Origin: Sulfurimonas sp.
GTDB taxonomy: Bacteria; Campylobacterota; Campylobacteria; Campylobacterales; Sulfurimonadaceae
Direction of reading: 5' to 3'
Assembly: GCA_022712775.1 (NCBI GenBank)
Contig: JAFLJZ010000156.1
Span: 1-12,261 of the forward strand
Length of the DNA: 12,261 nucleotides
Below are positions 6,535 through 12,261 of this stretch, piece after piece; the stretch's first letter is position 1, and every line of letters begins with the position of its first letter. The notes under the pieces were generated by a model, which worked only from the letters and a program-made list of their open reading frames with translations, searched no databases and was not told the DNA's origin. The translations under genes and the position numbers were made by a program.

Positions 6535-8150
6535 TATACTTTACCTTTTTTGAAAATTTTAAAGAGACTAAAGAAATAGCCTTCTTTTACTAAGAATTTA
6601 TAAAATAACCATTTAAATCTTTTTGGTTCATCCTTATCTAGAGCAGCATCACTACCACCAAAGTGTTGCTTATACATAAATATCCATCCAATAATCATAA
6701 TCACAGCCAGCATTACAAGTATCATTATCATAGTCACATTAAATGTAGCAGCCTTATAAAATAATAATCCATCCGCTCCATAAATAAAATGCTCAAGTGC
6801 TAAACCGACAAATTCATAAGTAAATAGAATGACAATAAATGAAGCAATCAAAGCAAACATTACCATTATTGAATCAGAATTAGATGCTTTAAAAAATGAC
6901 ATAAAAAGTTGTGTTCCCGAAAGCCAAGCAAATGCTAAAATAATAATCGCAGCATTAAACTCAAAGAAGTCCTCAGTTAAGATAATTTTAATCCCAATAA
7001 AAACAACAATAGGAACAATAATAAAGAGCGCCAGATAGTTAAAAGTTTGTTTCATGTTGCTTTTAACCTTATCTTCCCAAAATATTTTATACGAAAGACG
7101 CTTTGGAAGATTTGAATCGTGCCTCGCTAACTTAATAAGAGAACCTGATTCTAAAAAGAGCGTAGCTTTGAAAATTCCATGTACAATCAAGTGATAAATT
7201 GCTAAAGAAAAGGCACCAAGACCGATTTCCATAATCATGTATCCCATCTGTCCAACAGTAGAGTATCCCAAGGCTCGTTTTATATCAGAAACTACAAGCA
7301 TCAGTAAAGATGCCGCAATCGCAGTAATAAGACCTACGATAAAGGCAATATTTAAAACTGCAGGTGCTAGTAAGAGTAAGTAAGCCATCTTGTTAAGTAA
7401 AATTCCACCAACATTTACAACACCCGCATGCATTATCGCAGACACTGGAGTAGGGGCTTCTGATGTGTAAGGCAGCCAAATATGAAATGGCATAATAGCA
7501 GACTTCATCATGGCTGCTAGTAAGTAAAGTAGACCAATCACAAAAATCATTGGATCATCAACAGGTTGCGAAGACATTGCTAGCCATTGCTCACTTAGTA
7601 CTGCTAAATTAAAACTTCCAAATGTTTTATATGTAAGAATAACTGCGAACATAAAAACTAAATCAGCACCTTTATGAATGTACATCGTCCATCTAGCATT
7701 TTTTACGGCTGTGTTTGAACCTACATTAAATGAGACGAGAAGGTATAAACTGATACTTAAAAGTTGCCAAGCAAGGGCGAGTACAATAAGGTTGTTACTC
7801 ATTACAAACAAGTAGATGGATGCAAAGATGAAGTTTACAAGGATAAAAAATCTTCTATAACCAGCCTCATCCCACATATACTTCGTTGCATATTTACGAA
7901 TAACTAAACCTAAAATCGCCACATAAGGAACTAAAATAGCGGAGAGTTCATTATAAATAAGTAAGCCATCAAACCCAACGATTTGTTCTCCCGTACTTAT
8001 AACGTAATATGTTCCAAATAATGAAAGCAAAGCAACCATCGTTGAGAGTACAAGACTGACCTTTGGAATAAGTTCTTTTTTTCTAACAAAAAATAAAATC
8101 AATGCTATGAAAATTGGTATGCTTGGAATAAGCAATATAATATTTTCCAC
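6534..8150 (-). CDS. dabB: DabB: NuoL/MrpA-like membrane subunit of the inorganic carbon pump
   Basis: The gene encodes a 538-residue polytopic protein of the proton-conducting antiporter-like family (complex I NuoL, MrpA), shorter than NuoL. Conserved features are Lys216 in AAMMKSAIMPFHIWLP, then EAPTPVSAIMHAGVVNVGG with His241, and a second functional helix region with His320, His324 and Lys328 in HLIVHGIFKATLFLESGS. About 14 hydrophobic segments fit the family. The TM5 motif reads WQLLSISLYLL, with Gln129 where complex I and Mrp subunits usually have a functional Glu. In DAB systems this subunit is thought to use the ion gradient to drive CO2 hydration by DabA. The start is GTG at 8150, preceded by a strong AGGAGGGG on the minus strand; no ATG lies near. 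It is first in the five-gene cluster. A DabB rather than NuoL assignment follows from the adjacent dabA and the absence of other nuo genes. Confidence 0.9.
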   Translation of the reverse strand: MENIILLIPSIPIFIALILFFVRKKELIPKVSLVLSTMVALLSLFGTYYVISTGEQIVGFDGLLIYNELSAILVPYVAILGLVIRKYATKYMWDEAGYRRFFILVNFIFASIYLFVMSNNLIVLALAWQLLSISLYLLVSFNVGSNTAVKNARWTMYIHKGADLVFMFAVILTYKTFGSFNLAVLSEQWLAMSSQPVDDPMIFVIGLLYLLAAMMKSAIMPFHIWLPYTSEAPTPVSAIMHAGVVNVGGILLNKMAYLLLLAPAVLNIAFIVGLITAIAASLLMLVVSDIKRALGYSTVGQMGYMIMEIGLGAFSLAIYHLIVHGIFKATLFLESGSLIKLARHDSNLPKRLSYKIFWEDKVKSNMKQTFNYLALFIIVPIVVFIGIKIILTEDFFEFNAAIIILAFAWLSGTQLFMSFFKASNSDSIMVMFALIASFIVILFTYEFVGLALEHFIYGADGLLFYKAATFNVTMIMILVMLAVIMIIGWIFMYKQHFGGSDAALDKDEPKRFKWLFYKFLVKEGYFFSLFKIFKKGKV

Positions 8151-8152
8151 TT

Positions 8153-8160
8153 CCCCTCCT
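8153..8160 (-). promoter_or_regulatory. strong ribosome binding site deciding the dabB GTG start
   Basis: On the minus strand AGGAGGGG lies just before GTG at 8150, about 4 nt from the AGGAGG core to the start codon. It is the strongest Shine-Dalgarno sequence noticed in the window. It supports GTG initiation because no in-frame ATG occurs near the N-terminus. Confidence 0.6.
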
Positions 8161-8184
8161 GTTCTAAAACCTTTGTAATCCGTA

Positions 8185-8190
8185 ATTATA
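8185..8190 (-). promoter_or_regulatory. putative -10 box of the dab operon promoter
   Basis: The minus strand reads TATAAT at 8190-8185. Transcription would start near 8178, about 28 nt before the GTG of dabB. No good -35 is visible, as usual for Campylobacterota. A T/A-rich tract lies immediately upstream (8194-8207). The palindrome at 8231-8245 is centred about 60 nt upstream of the predicted start. Confidence 0.45.
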
Positions 8191-8230
8191 GATTGTTTTT
8201 TTTAAATAGAGTTGATAAATACTTAGATGT

Positions 8231-8245
8231 ACTTAAGTCTTAAGT
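8231..8245. promoter_or_regulatory. perfect palindrome in the dabB-luxS divergent promoter region, candidate operator
   Basis: ACTTAAG (8231-8237), a central T, then CTTAAGT (8239-8245) form a 7-1-7 perfect inverted repeat. Overlapping it, TTA (8223-8225) and TTA (8233-8235) are separated by 7 nt. This fits the loose TNA-N7-TNA pattern reported for LysR-type CbbR sites, though AT-rich DNA yields such matches by chance. The position, about 60 nt upstream of the predicted dabB start and near the -35 region of luxS, would suit a regulator of either gene. No regulator gene is in the window. Confidence 0.4.
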
Positions 8246-8259
8246 TTTAGTTCTTCTTG

Positions 8260-8268
8260 TGTTACAAT
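8260..8268 (+). promoter_or_regulatory. putative luxS promoter (extended -10)
   Basis: TGT plus TACAAT (8263-8268) matches the extended -10 consensus, with transcription starting near 8275 and a leader of about 80 nt. An alternative TATAAT at 8330-8335 would give a very short leader. The leader shows no obvious hairpin. AAGGAA at 8344-8349 is the luxS ribosome binding site. Confidence 0.4.
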
Positions 8269-8356
8269 TCGAAAACTTATTAATTTCCTTCTTTCAACAA
8301 AAGCAAATCAAAAAACTACTAAAATACTTTATAATTAATTAACAAGGAAATATACA

Positions 8357-8863
8357 ATGCCATTACTCGATTCTTTTACCGTAGACCATACAATAATGCC
8401 AGCTCCAGCAGTACGACGTGCAAAGGGGATGAAAACACCTAGTGGTGATGATATTACAGTATTTGATTTACGTTTTGTTAAACCAAATGAAGAAATTTTA
8501 TCATCAGAAGGTATTCATACGCTTGAGCATTTATTTGCAGGATTTATGAGAAATCATTTAAATTCTAAAGATACTGAGATTATTGACCTTTCTCCTATGG
8601 GTTGTAGAACGGGTTTTTACATGAGTTTACTTGGTTCTCCATCTGAAGAGAGAGTAGCTGATGCTTGGGAAGCTGCTATGAAAGATGTTACGAATGTTAA
8701 AGAGCAGAGTGATATTCCAGAGTTAAATATTTACCAATGTGGTACATATAAAATGCACTCACTTGATGATGCAAAAGCAATTGCTGCGGCAGTTTTAAGA
8801 AAAGATATAGATATTATGGATAATGATGCACTTACATTGGATTTATCAAAAGTAGACCAATAA
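8357..8863 (+). CDS. luxS: S-ribosylhomocysteine lyase (LuxS)
   Basis: LuxS cleaves S-ribosylhomocysteine to homocysteine and DPD, the precursor of autoinducer-2. It serves the SAH recycling branch of the activated methyl cycle in the cytosol. The protein has 168 residues, within the normal range. The metal site is complete: His54 and His58 in HTLEH, and Cys128 in YQCGTYK. Glu57 in the same motif and Cys83 in MGCRTGFY are the catalytic residues. Early motifs [11 protein letters not shown] and [10 protein letters not shown] are standard. The ATG lies 7 nt after AAGGAA (8344-8349). The stop (TAA, 8861-8863) overlaps the likely start region of the next gene, which suggests an operon with mnmD. 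Whether the strain uses AI-2 as a signal cannot be judged from this window. Confidence 0.97.
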   Translation: MPLLDSFTVDHTIMPAPAVRRAKGMKTPSGDDITVFDLRFVKPNEEILSSEGIHTLEHLFAGFMRNHLNSKDTEIIDLSPMGCRTGFYMSLLGSPSEERVADAWEAAMKDVTNVKEQSDIPELNIYQCGTYKMHSLDDAKAIAAAVLRKDIDIMDNDALTLDLSKVDQ

Positions 8864-9624
8864 TCGTAGATTCTGCTTTTAACAATGGGCACCATACAAT
8901 TACTTTAAGCGAAGATGGCTCGTACACAGCTTACAGTAAAGAGTATGGTGAGCATTATCACTCTACTCGTGATGGTGCCTTACATGAATCACTAACAAAA
9001 CATGTGATTCCAGCCTTTAAAATCCTTCAAGATAAACCTGAAATAACTATTTTAGACATCTGTTTTGGACTTGGGTTTAATACTCTAGCGACACTTTTTT
9101 ATATACAAAAGCACAAAATACAAACAAAGATAAACATCTATTCACCTGAGTTAGATTCTACGCTTGTAAAGTCTCTTAATAAGTTTACCTATCCAAAAGA
9201 GTTTGAAGAATACAAAGAAATAATTTTAGCACTTGTGCGAGATGGTGTATATGATAATGAAAATATACATATAGAAATCTTTTTAGGTGATGCACGAGAA
9301 TATATTCAAAAATTTAAAGATAATACTTTTGATATAGTCTATCAAGATGCTTTTTCTCCAAGTGTAAATCCGATTCTTTGGACACGAGAGTATTTTAAAG
9401 ATATTACTAGAATCATAAAAGAAACAGGGATTTTAACTAGCTACTCAATGGCTCTAAAAACAAGGTTAGCACTCTATGAAAATGATTTTAATATTTATAT
9501 AAATAGTGGTGAAAACTTTAGAGATTCAACAATAGCAAGTAAAACTAAATTAGTAGGTCCCAAAGAAGTGAATATGGAACATAAAATATCGTGTAATTTA
9601 GGTGTAATTTCTTTAAGGGATTAA
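8863..9624 (+). CDS. mnmD: MnmD-like tRNA (mnm5s2U34) methyltransferase, apparent non-canonical start
   Basis: This is a stand-alone relative of the MnmC N-terminal domain (Methyltransf_30). That domain methylates nm5 to mnm5 on 2-thiouridine at position 34 of certain tRNAs, using SAM. With the start at 8863 the protein has 253 residues. The SAM-binding loop is LDICFGLGFN (64-73), GDAREY is at 142-147, and YQDAFSPSVNPILW (160-173) matches the FAPxxNPxxW catalytic motif of MnmC. No FAD oxidase domain follows. The first in-frame ATG/GTG/TTG is GTG at 9004, but the 47 codons before it read like the conserved family N-terminus (HHTITLSEDGSYTAYSKEYG, then HSTRDGALHES). The open frame has only ATA (8860) and ATC (8863) near the luxS stop, and TAATC takes the place of a classic TAATG overlap. 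A minimal alternative is 9004-9624, which would lose this conserved part. Confidence 0.8.
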   Translation: MVDSAFNNGHHTITLSEDGSYTAYSKEYGEHYHSTRDGALHESLTKHVIPAFKILQDKPEITILDICFGLGFNTLATLFYIQKHKIQTKINIYSPELDSTLVKSLNKFTYPKEFEEYKEIILALVRDGVYDNENIHIEIFLGDAREYIQKFKDNTFDIVYQDAFSPSVNPILWTREYFKDITRIIKETGILTSYSMALKTRLALYENDFNIYINSGENFRDSTIASKTKLVGPKEVNMEHKISCNLGVISLRD

Positions 9625-9648
9625 AACTAGGGATTAATTACACCTAAA
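9597..9648. repeat. 13-bp inverted repeat across the convergent mnmD/recQ ends
   Basis: TTTAGGTGTAATT (9597-9609) and AATTACACCTAAA (9636-9648) are perfect inverted copies separated by 26 nt. Each arm lies in the last codons of one of two convergent genes, whose stops are only 2 nt apart. It could act as a bidirectional terminator or 3'-end hairpin, but no U-tract follows on either strand and the loop is long. Confidence 0.5.
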
Positions 9649-11414
9649 AAATCTTCTCCAAACTGTTCAAACTTCTTCTCACCAACACCATTTACTTCAA
9701 GCATAGAATCTTTGTCATGTGGTTTTTCATTTGCTAGATGTTTAAGTGTCTTATCTCCGAAAATGATGTAGGCTGGGACACCTTTTTCATTTGCAATTTC
9801 GGCACGTTTAAGACGAAGCTCTTCAAAAAGCTCTTCATCGTAGTCAAAATCTTCTTTTTGTTTGATTTTTTTAGTCTTTTTATCTACCGCAAGGCGTGAT
9901 GATTTTATATCTACAGTCATTTTAGATTTTAAAATTTTTACAGCATCTTCACTAAGTTTAAGTGTGGAAAATTCCCCTATAGTTATGATTCCAAGTTCAA
10001 GTAATCGCTCTAAAACGATAAACCACTCTTTTTTACTAAGAGTAGTACCGATTCCATACATGGAAAGTTTATCAGCGTTATTTGCCAAAAGTTTTTGTTC
10101 TTTTGAGCCTCTTAAAATATCAATAATATAGTTCTTTCCAAAGTTTTGGTCTGTTTTATAGATGGCACTTAAAATCATTTGTGATTCTTTAGTTATATCT
10201 TGTCGTGGAGAATCAGTGTTTAAACAGTTGTCACATCTATCCTTACATGGGTCTAAGGTATCGTTAAAGTATTCTGCTAATTGTTTATGAAAACATATTT
10301 CACTAGTGGAGTACTTATAAATGCCTTCTATTTTAGCTTCTAGGTGCGTTCTATAGTCACTATTATCTATCTGGTGTAAAAATTGTTTTTGCATAACCAT
10401 ATCAGCAGCATTAAAAAGAAGCATAACTTCACTGTCTTCTCCATCTCTTCCAGCTCGACCTATCTCTTGATAATAGTTCTCTTGTGATTTAGGCAAGGAC
10501 ATGTGTGCAACGAAACGGATATCACTTTTATCTATTCCCATACCAAAAGCAATGGTTGCTACCATAATATCTACCGTGTCATTTACAAACATTTTAAAGT
10601 TTTGCTCACGTACATGATTCGGAATCCCTGCATGATAAGGAAGAGACTTATACCCCTTTGTATTTAAAAAAGAACTAAGCTCTTCTGTTTTTTTTCTCGA
10701 ACTTACATAGATGATTCCACTCTCACCCTCATGGCGTGATATAAAGTTTTGGAGTTGTGGGTATCCATTACTAATTCGTCTCTCTGCGGAGATAAAAAGA
10801 TTTTTACGGAAAATTCTTCCCCTAAGTAAGAGAGGATTCTCAAGTTTTAACTCACTCATAATGTCATGCGTTACATTATCAGTTGAGGTAGCAGTAAATG
10901 CACAAATACTAACATTAGGAAAATTATGTTTTAAATTTCCTAAAGCTCGGTAATCATCACGAAATTCATGTCCCCATTGGGAGATACAATGTGCCTCATC
11001 AATTACAAAAAAGTTAATGTCTAAGCTTTGAAGTAAGTTGTATGTCCACTGGGTATTTAATCGCTCTGGTGAAAGATACAAAAATTTAAGGTTTTTCATA
11101 CGAAGCTGGTAAAGGATCTCTTCTATTTCTTCGTGGCTTTGTGCAGAACTTATCATATCAGCAGAAATATCTTGTGCTTTAAGTGCTGCGACTTGGTCTT
11201 GCATAAGGGCAATAAGTGGAGATATAACAATACTTACACCATCTTTCATAAGTGTAGGAAGTTGAAAAACAAGTGACTTTCCACCACCAGTAGGTAAAAT
11301 CATAAGAAGGTCGCGACCCTCTAAAATAGCATCAACACCTTCTTCTTGTAGCTCTCTAAAATCATTGTGTCCGAAGTTGTCTTTTAAAACTTGTAGTTTA
11401 GTATTTTTTTTGAT
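9627..11414 (-). CDS. recQ: RecQ-family ATP-dependent DNA helicase, apparent non-canonical start
   Basis: RecQ is a 3'-5' superfamily 2 helicase in recombination and fork repair. With the start at 11414 the protein has 595 residues, normal for RecQ. Motifs in order: motif 0 FGHNDFRELQEE near the N-terminus, Walker A TGGGKS (Lys46), DEAH (139-142), AFTATS (172-177), and QEIGRAGRDGED (316-327). Next come four zinc cysteines at 374, 390, 394 and 397, a winged-helix region, and a C-terminal HRDC domain (about 521-592). The first in-frame ATG (11303) begins inside motif I and would delete motif 0, so the true start is upstream. The frame is open to 11483 but contains no ATG, GTG or TTG. The best-placed codon is ATC at 11414, 8 nt after AGGA (11426-11423); ATT at 11423 is another option. 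The gene converges on mnmD. Confidence 0.9.
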   Translation of the reverse strand: MKKNTKLQVLKDNFGHNDFRELQEEGVDAILEGRDLLMILPTGGGKSLVFQLPTLMKDGVSIVISPLIALMQDQVAALKAQDISADMISSAQSHEEIEEILYQLRMKNLKFLYLSPERLNTQWTYNLLQSLDINFFVIDEAHCISQWGHEFRDDYRALGNLKHNFPNVSICAFTATSTDNVTHDIMSELKLENPLLLRGRIFRKNLFISAERRISNGYPQLQNFISRHEGESGIIYVSSRKKTEELSSFLNTKGYKSLPYHAGIPNHVREQNFKMFVNDTVDIMVATIAFGMGIDKSDIRFVAHMSLPKSQENYYQEIGRAGRDGEDSEVMLLFNAADMVMQKQFLHQIDNSDYRTHLEAKIEGIYKYSTSEICFHKQLAEYFNDTLDPCKDRCDNCLNTDSPRQDITKESQMILSAIYKTDQNFGKNYIIDILRGSKEQKLLANNADKLSMYGIGTTLSKKEWFIVLERLLELGIITIGEFSTLKLSEDAVKILKSKMTVDIKSSRLAVDKKTKKIKQKEDFDYDEELFEELRLKRAEIANEKGVPAYIIFGDKTLKHLANEKPHDKDSMLEVNGVGEKKFEQFGEDFLGVINP

Positions 11415-11422
11415 TTTGTTAA

Positions 11423-11426
11423 TCCT
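11423..11426 (-). promoter_or_regulatory. ribosome binding site pointing to the recQ ATC start
   Basis: The minus strand reads ataggattaacaaa and then ATC AAA AAA. The AGGA core is 8 nt from the ATC at 11414, which is ordinary Shine-Dalgarno spacing. No canonical start codon is available in this frame nearby, so the site argues for initiation at ATC, or for an ATG changed to ATC by mutation or base-call error. Confidence 0.4.
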
Positions 11427-11455
11427 ATAAAATATGTTACAATTACAGTAATGGT

Positions 11456-11482
11456 AGCAAGAGCATTCGCTCTTACTTTTTT
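11456..11482 (+). terminator. intrinsic terminator-like hairpin with T-tract
   Basis: AAGAGC (11459-11464) and GCTCTT (11469-11474) pair around ATTC. The stem extends by two more pairs across one mismatch, and TTTTTT follows at 11477-11482. This is a good rho-independent terminator on the plus strand. No plus-strand gene ends here. It lies beside the recQ 5' end, after a promoter-like TGT-TACAAT at 11435-11443, so it could stop antisense transcription toward ribE. Confidence 0.6.
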
Positions 11483-11657
11483 AATATAAACGTTCTGTGT
11501 AAACGATTAAAACCATTATTATAATGAGTAACCTCACTGGTGTATCCTCCTTTTTGGGGATACCCTACTTTTCCCAATTCCCTACATTCACCCAGCCACA
11601 GAAGAAGTTAACACCAGTTGTAACGATGTAATTCTAGTATATTGTAAGATGAAAGTT
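11483..11657. other. non-coding region between recQ and ribE with a structured GC-richer block
   Basis: No credible gene is seen. The central part, about 11530-11620, is clearly richer in G and C than the flanks. It contains a hairpin at 11542-11563 (GTATCC paired with GGATAC, plus inner CC/GG and a TTTTT loop). A long-range 8-bp pairing joins ACTGGTGT (11536-11543) and ACACCAGT (11611-11618). Four CCC tracts (11563-11593) read GGG on the minus strand. A TATAAT at 11520-11525 could start a plus-strand RNA of about 150 nt ending at the terminator at 11658-11685. A short minus-strand frame here (about 44 codons, no ATG) has protein-like composition but no start. It could be a small RNA or the remnant of a small repeat; no known RNA family was recognised. 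Confidence 0.4.
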
Positions 11658-11685
11658 AAAAAGCATGGCAAATTGTCATACTTTT
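11658..11685 (-). terminator. bidirectional intrinsic terminator after ribE
   Basis: On the minus strand AAAAGTATGACA, an ATT loop, and TGCCATGCTTTTT form a 12-bp stem with one mismatch and one G-U pair, ending in a U-tract. It starts about 11 nt after the ribE stop at 11697. Read on the plus strand, the same hairpin ends in ATACTTTT, so it could also terminate a transcript from the structured block. Confidence 0.65.
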
Positions 11686-11696
11686 AATAAAAAGAT

Positions 11697-12261
11697 TTAA
11701 AATTGAGCCGTCATAGAATCAACTTCTTTCCAACTTAAAGTACCCGAAGATGCTTTTGCTTGATGCGAGATGATATGTGAAACGTAACGTGCGAACATAT
11801 CAGTCTCAACATTTACCTTTGAGCCTCTTTTATAGTTTCTAAAAAGTGTTTCTTTCATCGTGTGAGGAATAATTGTTAATCTAAAACTATCAGCACTTAC
11901 ATCATTAACAGTAAGACTAACTCCATCAATTGTGATTGAACCTTTAGGTACTACAAAGGGGATGAATTTCTGAGGAATACTTATAAAAACATCAAAAGAG
12001 TTACCATTATTTTTAATCTCACTCACTTCACCAATACAATCCACATGCCCTTGAACAATATGCCCTTCAAATCTATCACCCATCATCATCGCAGGTTCTA
12101 TATGAACTTCATTTTTATAGTTTTCCATTACAAGAAGATTTTGTGATTCTGGTGAGAGTTCTACTGCAAAACCGTCGTTTAAAACTTTTACAACTGTAAG
12201 GCAAGCCCCATTGATAGCAATAGAATCTCCAAGTCCACCCTTGTACTTAGCTTTTATACTT
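11697..12261 (-). CDS. ribE: riboflavin synthase alpha chain, 5' end outside window
   Basis: Riboflavin synthase dismutates two 6,7-dimethyl-8-ribityllumazine molecules to riboflavin and a pyrimidine in the last step of riboflavin synthesis, as a cytosolic trimer. The visible 187 codons hold both lumazine-binding repeats. The first has GDSIAINGACLTV and runs to about the internal Met at 12128. The second includes GHIVQGHVDCIGEV, GSITIDGVSLTVN and FRLTIIPHTMKETLF. The protein ends with KEVDSMTAQF. The frame stays open to the window edge, and 12128 is an internal methionine, not the start; about 15-25 N-terminal residues (the usual MFTGLI start) are missing. Only part of the gene is seen, but the duplicated domains leave little doubt. 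A terminator follows at 11685-11658. Confidence 0.93.
   Translation of the reverse strand, partial: SIKAKYKGGLGDSIAINGACLTVVKVLNDGFAVELSPESQNLLVMENYKNEVHIEPAMMMGDRFEGHIVQGHVDCIGEVSEIKNNGNSFDVFISIPQKFIPFVVPKGSITIDGVSLTVNDVSADSFRLTIIPHTMKETLFRNYKRGSKVNVETDMFARYVSHIISHQAKASSGTLSWKEVDSMTAQF

Noticed and set aside
6829..7038. 69-codon plus-strand frame inside dabB
   Set aside because: Antisense shadow of the hydrophobic dabB coding sequence; no ribosome binding site.
10711..10953. 80-codon plus-strand frame inside recQ
   Set aside because: Antisense to conserved helicase motifs with no supporting signals.
11473..11610. 44-codon minus-strand frame between ribE and recQ
   Set aside because: No ATG, GTG or suitable ribosome binding site, and it overlaps the structured GC-richer block and a terminator; kept only as part of the non-coding region.
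11530..11620. Signal recognition particle RNA or another housekeeping RNA
   Set aside because: The conserved SRP core with the GGAA tetraloop is absent on both strands, and no tRNA, tmRNA or RNase P features were found.

Overview
The window looks like chromosomal DNA of a chemolithoautotrophic Campylobacterota bacterium, probably close to Sulfurimonas or a relative. This rests on low GC, lysine/glutamate/isoleucine-rich proteins, short TGn-TAnaAT extended -10 boxes, and the mix of genes (trigger factor, group III globin, Dab inorganic-carbon uptake, LuxS, stand-alone MnmD, RecQ, riboflavin synthase). The lineage call comes from protein character and gene content; no database search was run.

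Layout. (1) 1-114: 3' end of a 4Fe-4S ferredoxin-type protein. (2) 297-2193, plus strand: trigger factor, overlapped by a leucine-rich-repeat protein with no ATG start. (3) 2190-8150, minus strand: a tightly packed five-gene cluster read dabB, an unnamed multi-spanning membrane protein, dabA, a 105-residue Cys-containing protein, then a group III truncated hemoglobin. Junctions are a 1-nt overlap, a 4-nt overlap, and gaps of 21 and 8 nt. (4) 8151-8356: a divergent promoter region with a perfect 7-1-7 palindrome. (5) 8357-9624, plus strand: luxS and mnmD. (6) 9627-11414, minus strand: recQ, convergent with mnmD. (7) 11415-11696: a non-coding stretch with a plus-strand terminator, a GC-richer structured block, a four-GGG-tract motif and a bidirectional terminator. 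(8) 11697-12261, minus strand: 3' part of the riboflavin synthase alpha-chain gene.

How the genes fit together. DabA (zinc-binding, carbonic-anhydrase-like) and DabB (NuoL-like membrane subunit) form an energy-coupled CO2-to-bicarbonate trap that supplies carbon fixation. The third membrane protein is translationally coupled to both and carries a motif resembling antiporter-like subunits, so it may be an extra subunit. The globin and Cys-rich protein at the operon end suggest a link to O2 or NO handling. luxS and mnmD are linked at most by SAM/SAH metabolism.

Main oddities: trigger factor lacks the ribosome-docking GFRxGxxP signature. Both mnmD and recQ have conserved coding sequence upstream of their first in-frame ATG/GTG, with only ATC-type codons at the expected start. 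A 13-bp inverted repeat at the mnmD/recQ junction encodes Leu-Gly-Val-Ile on both strands. The region between recQ and ribE holds an unexplained structured block and a potential G-quadruplex.
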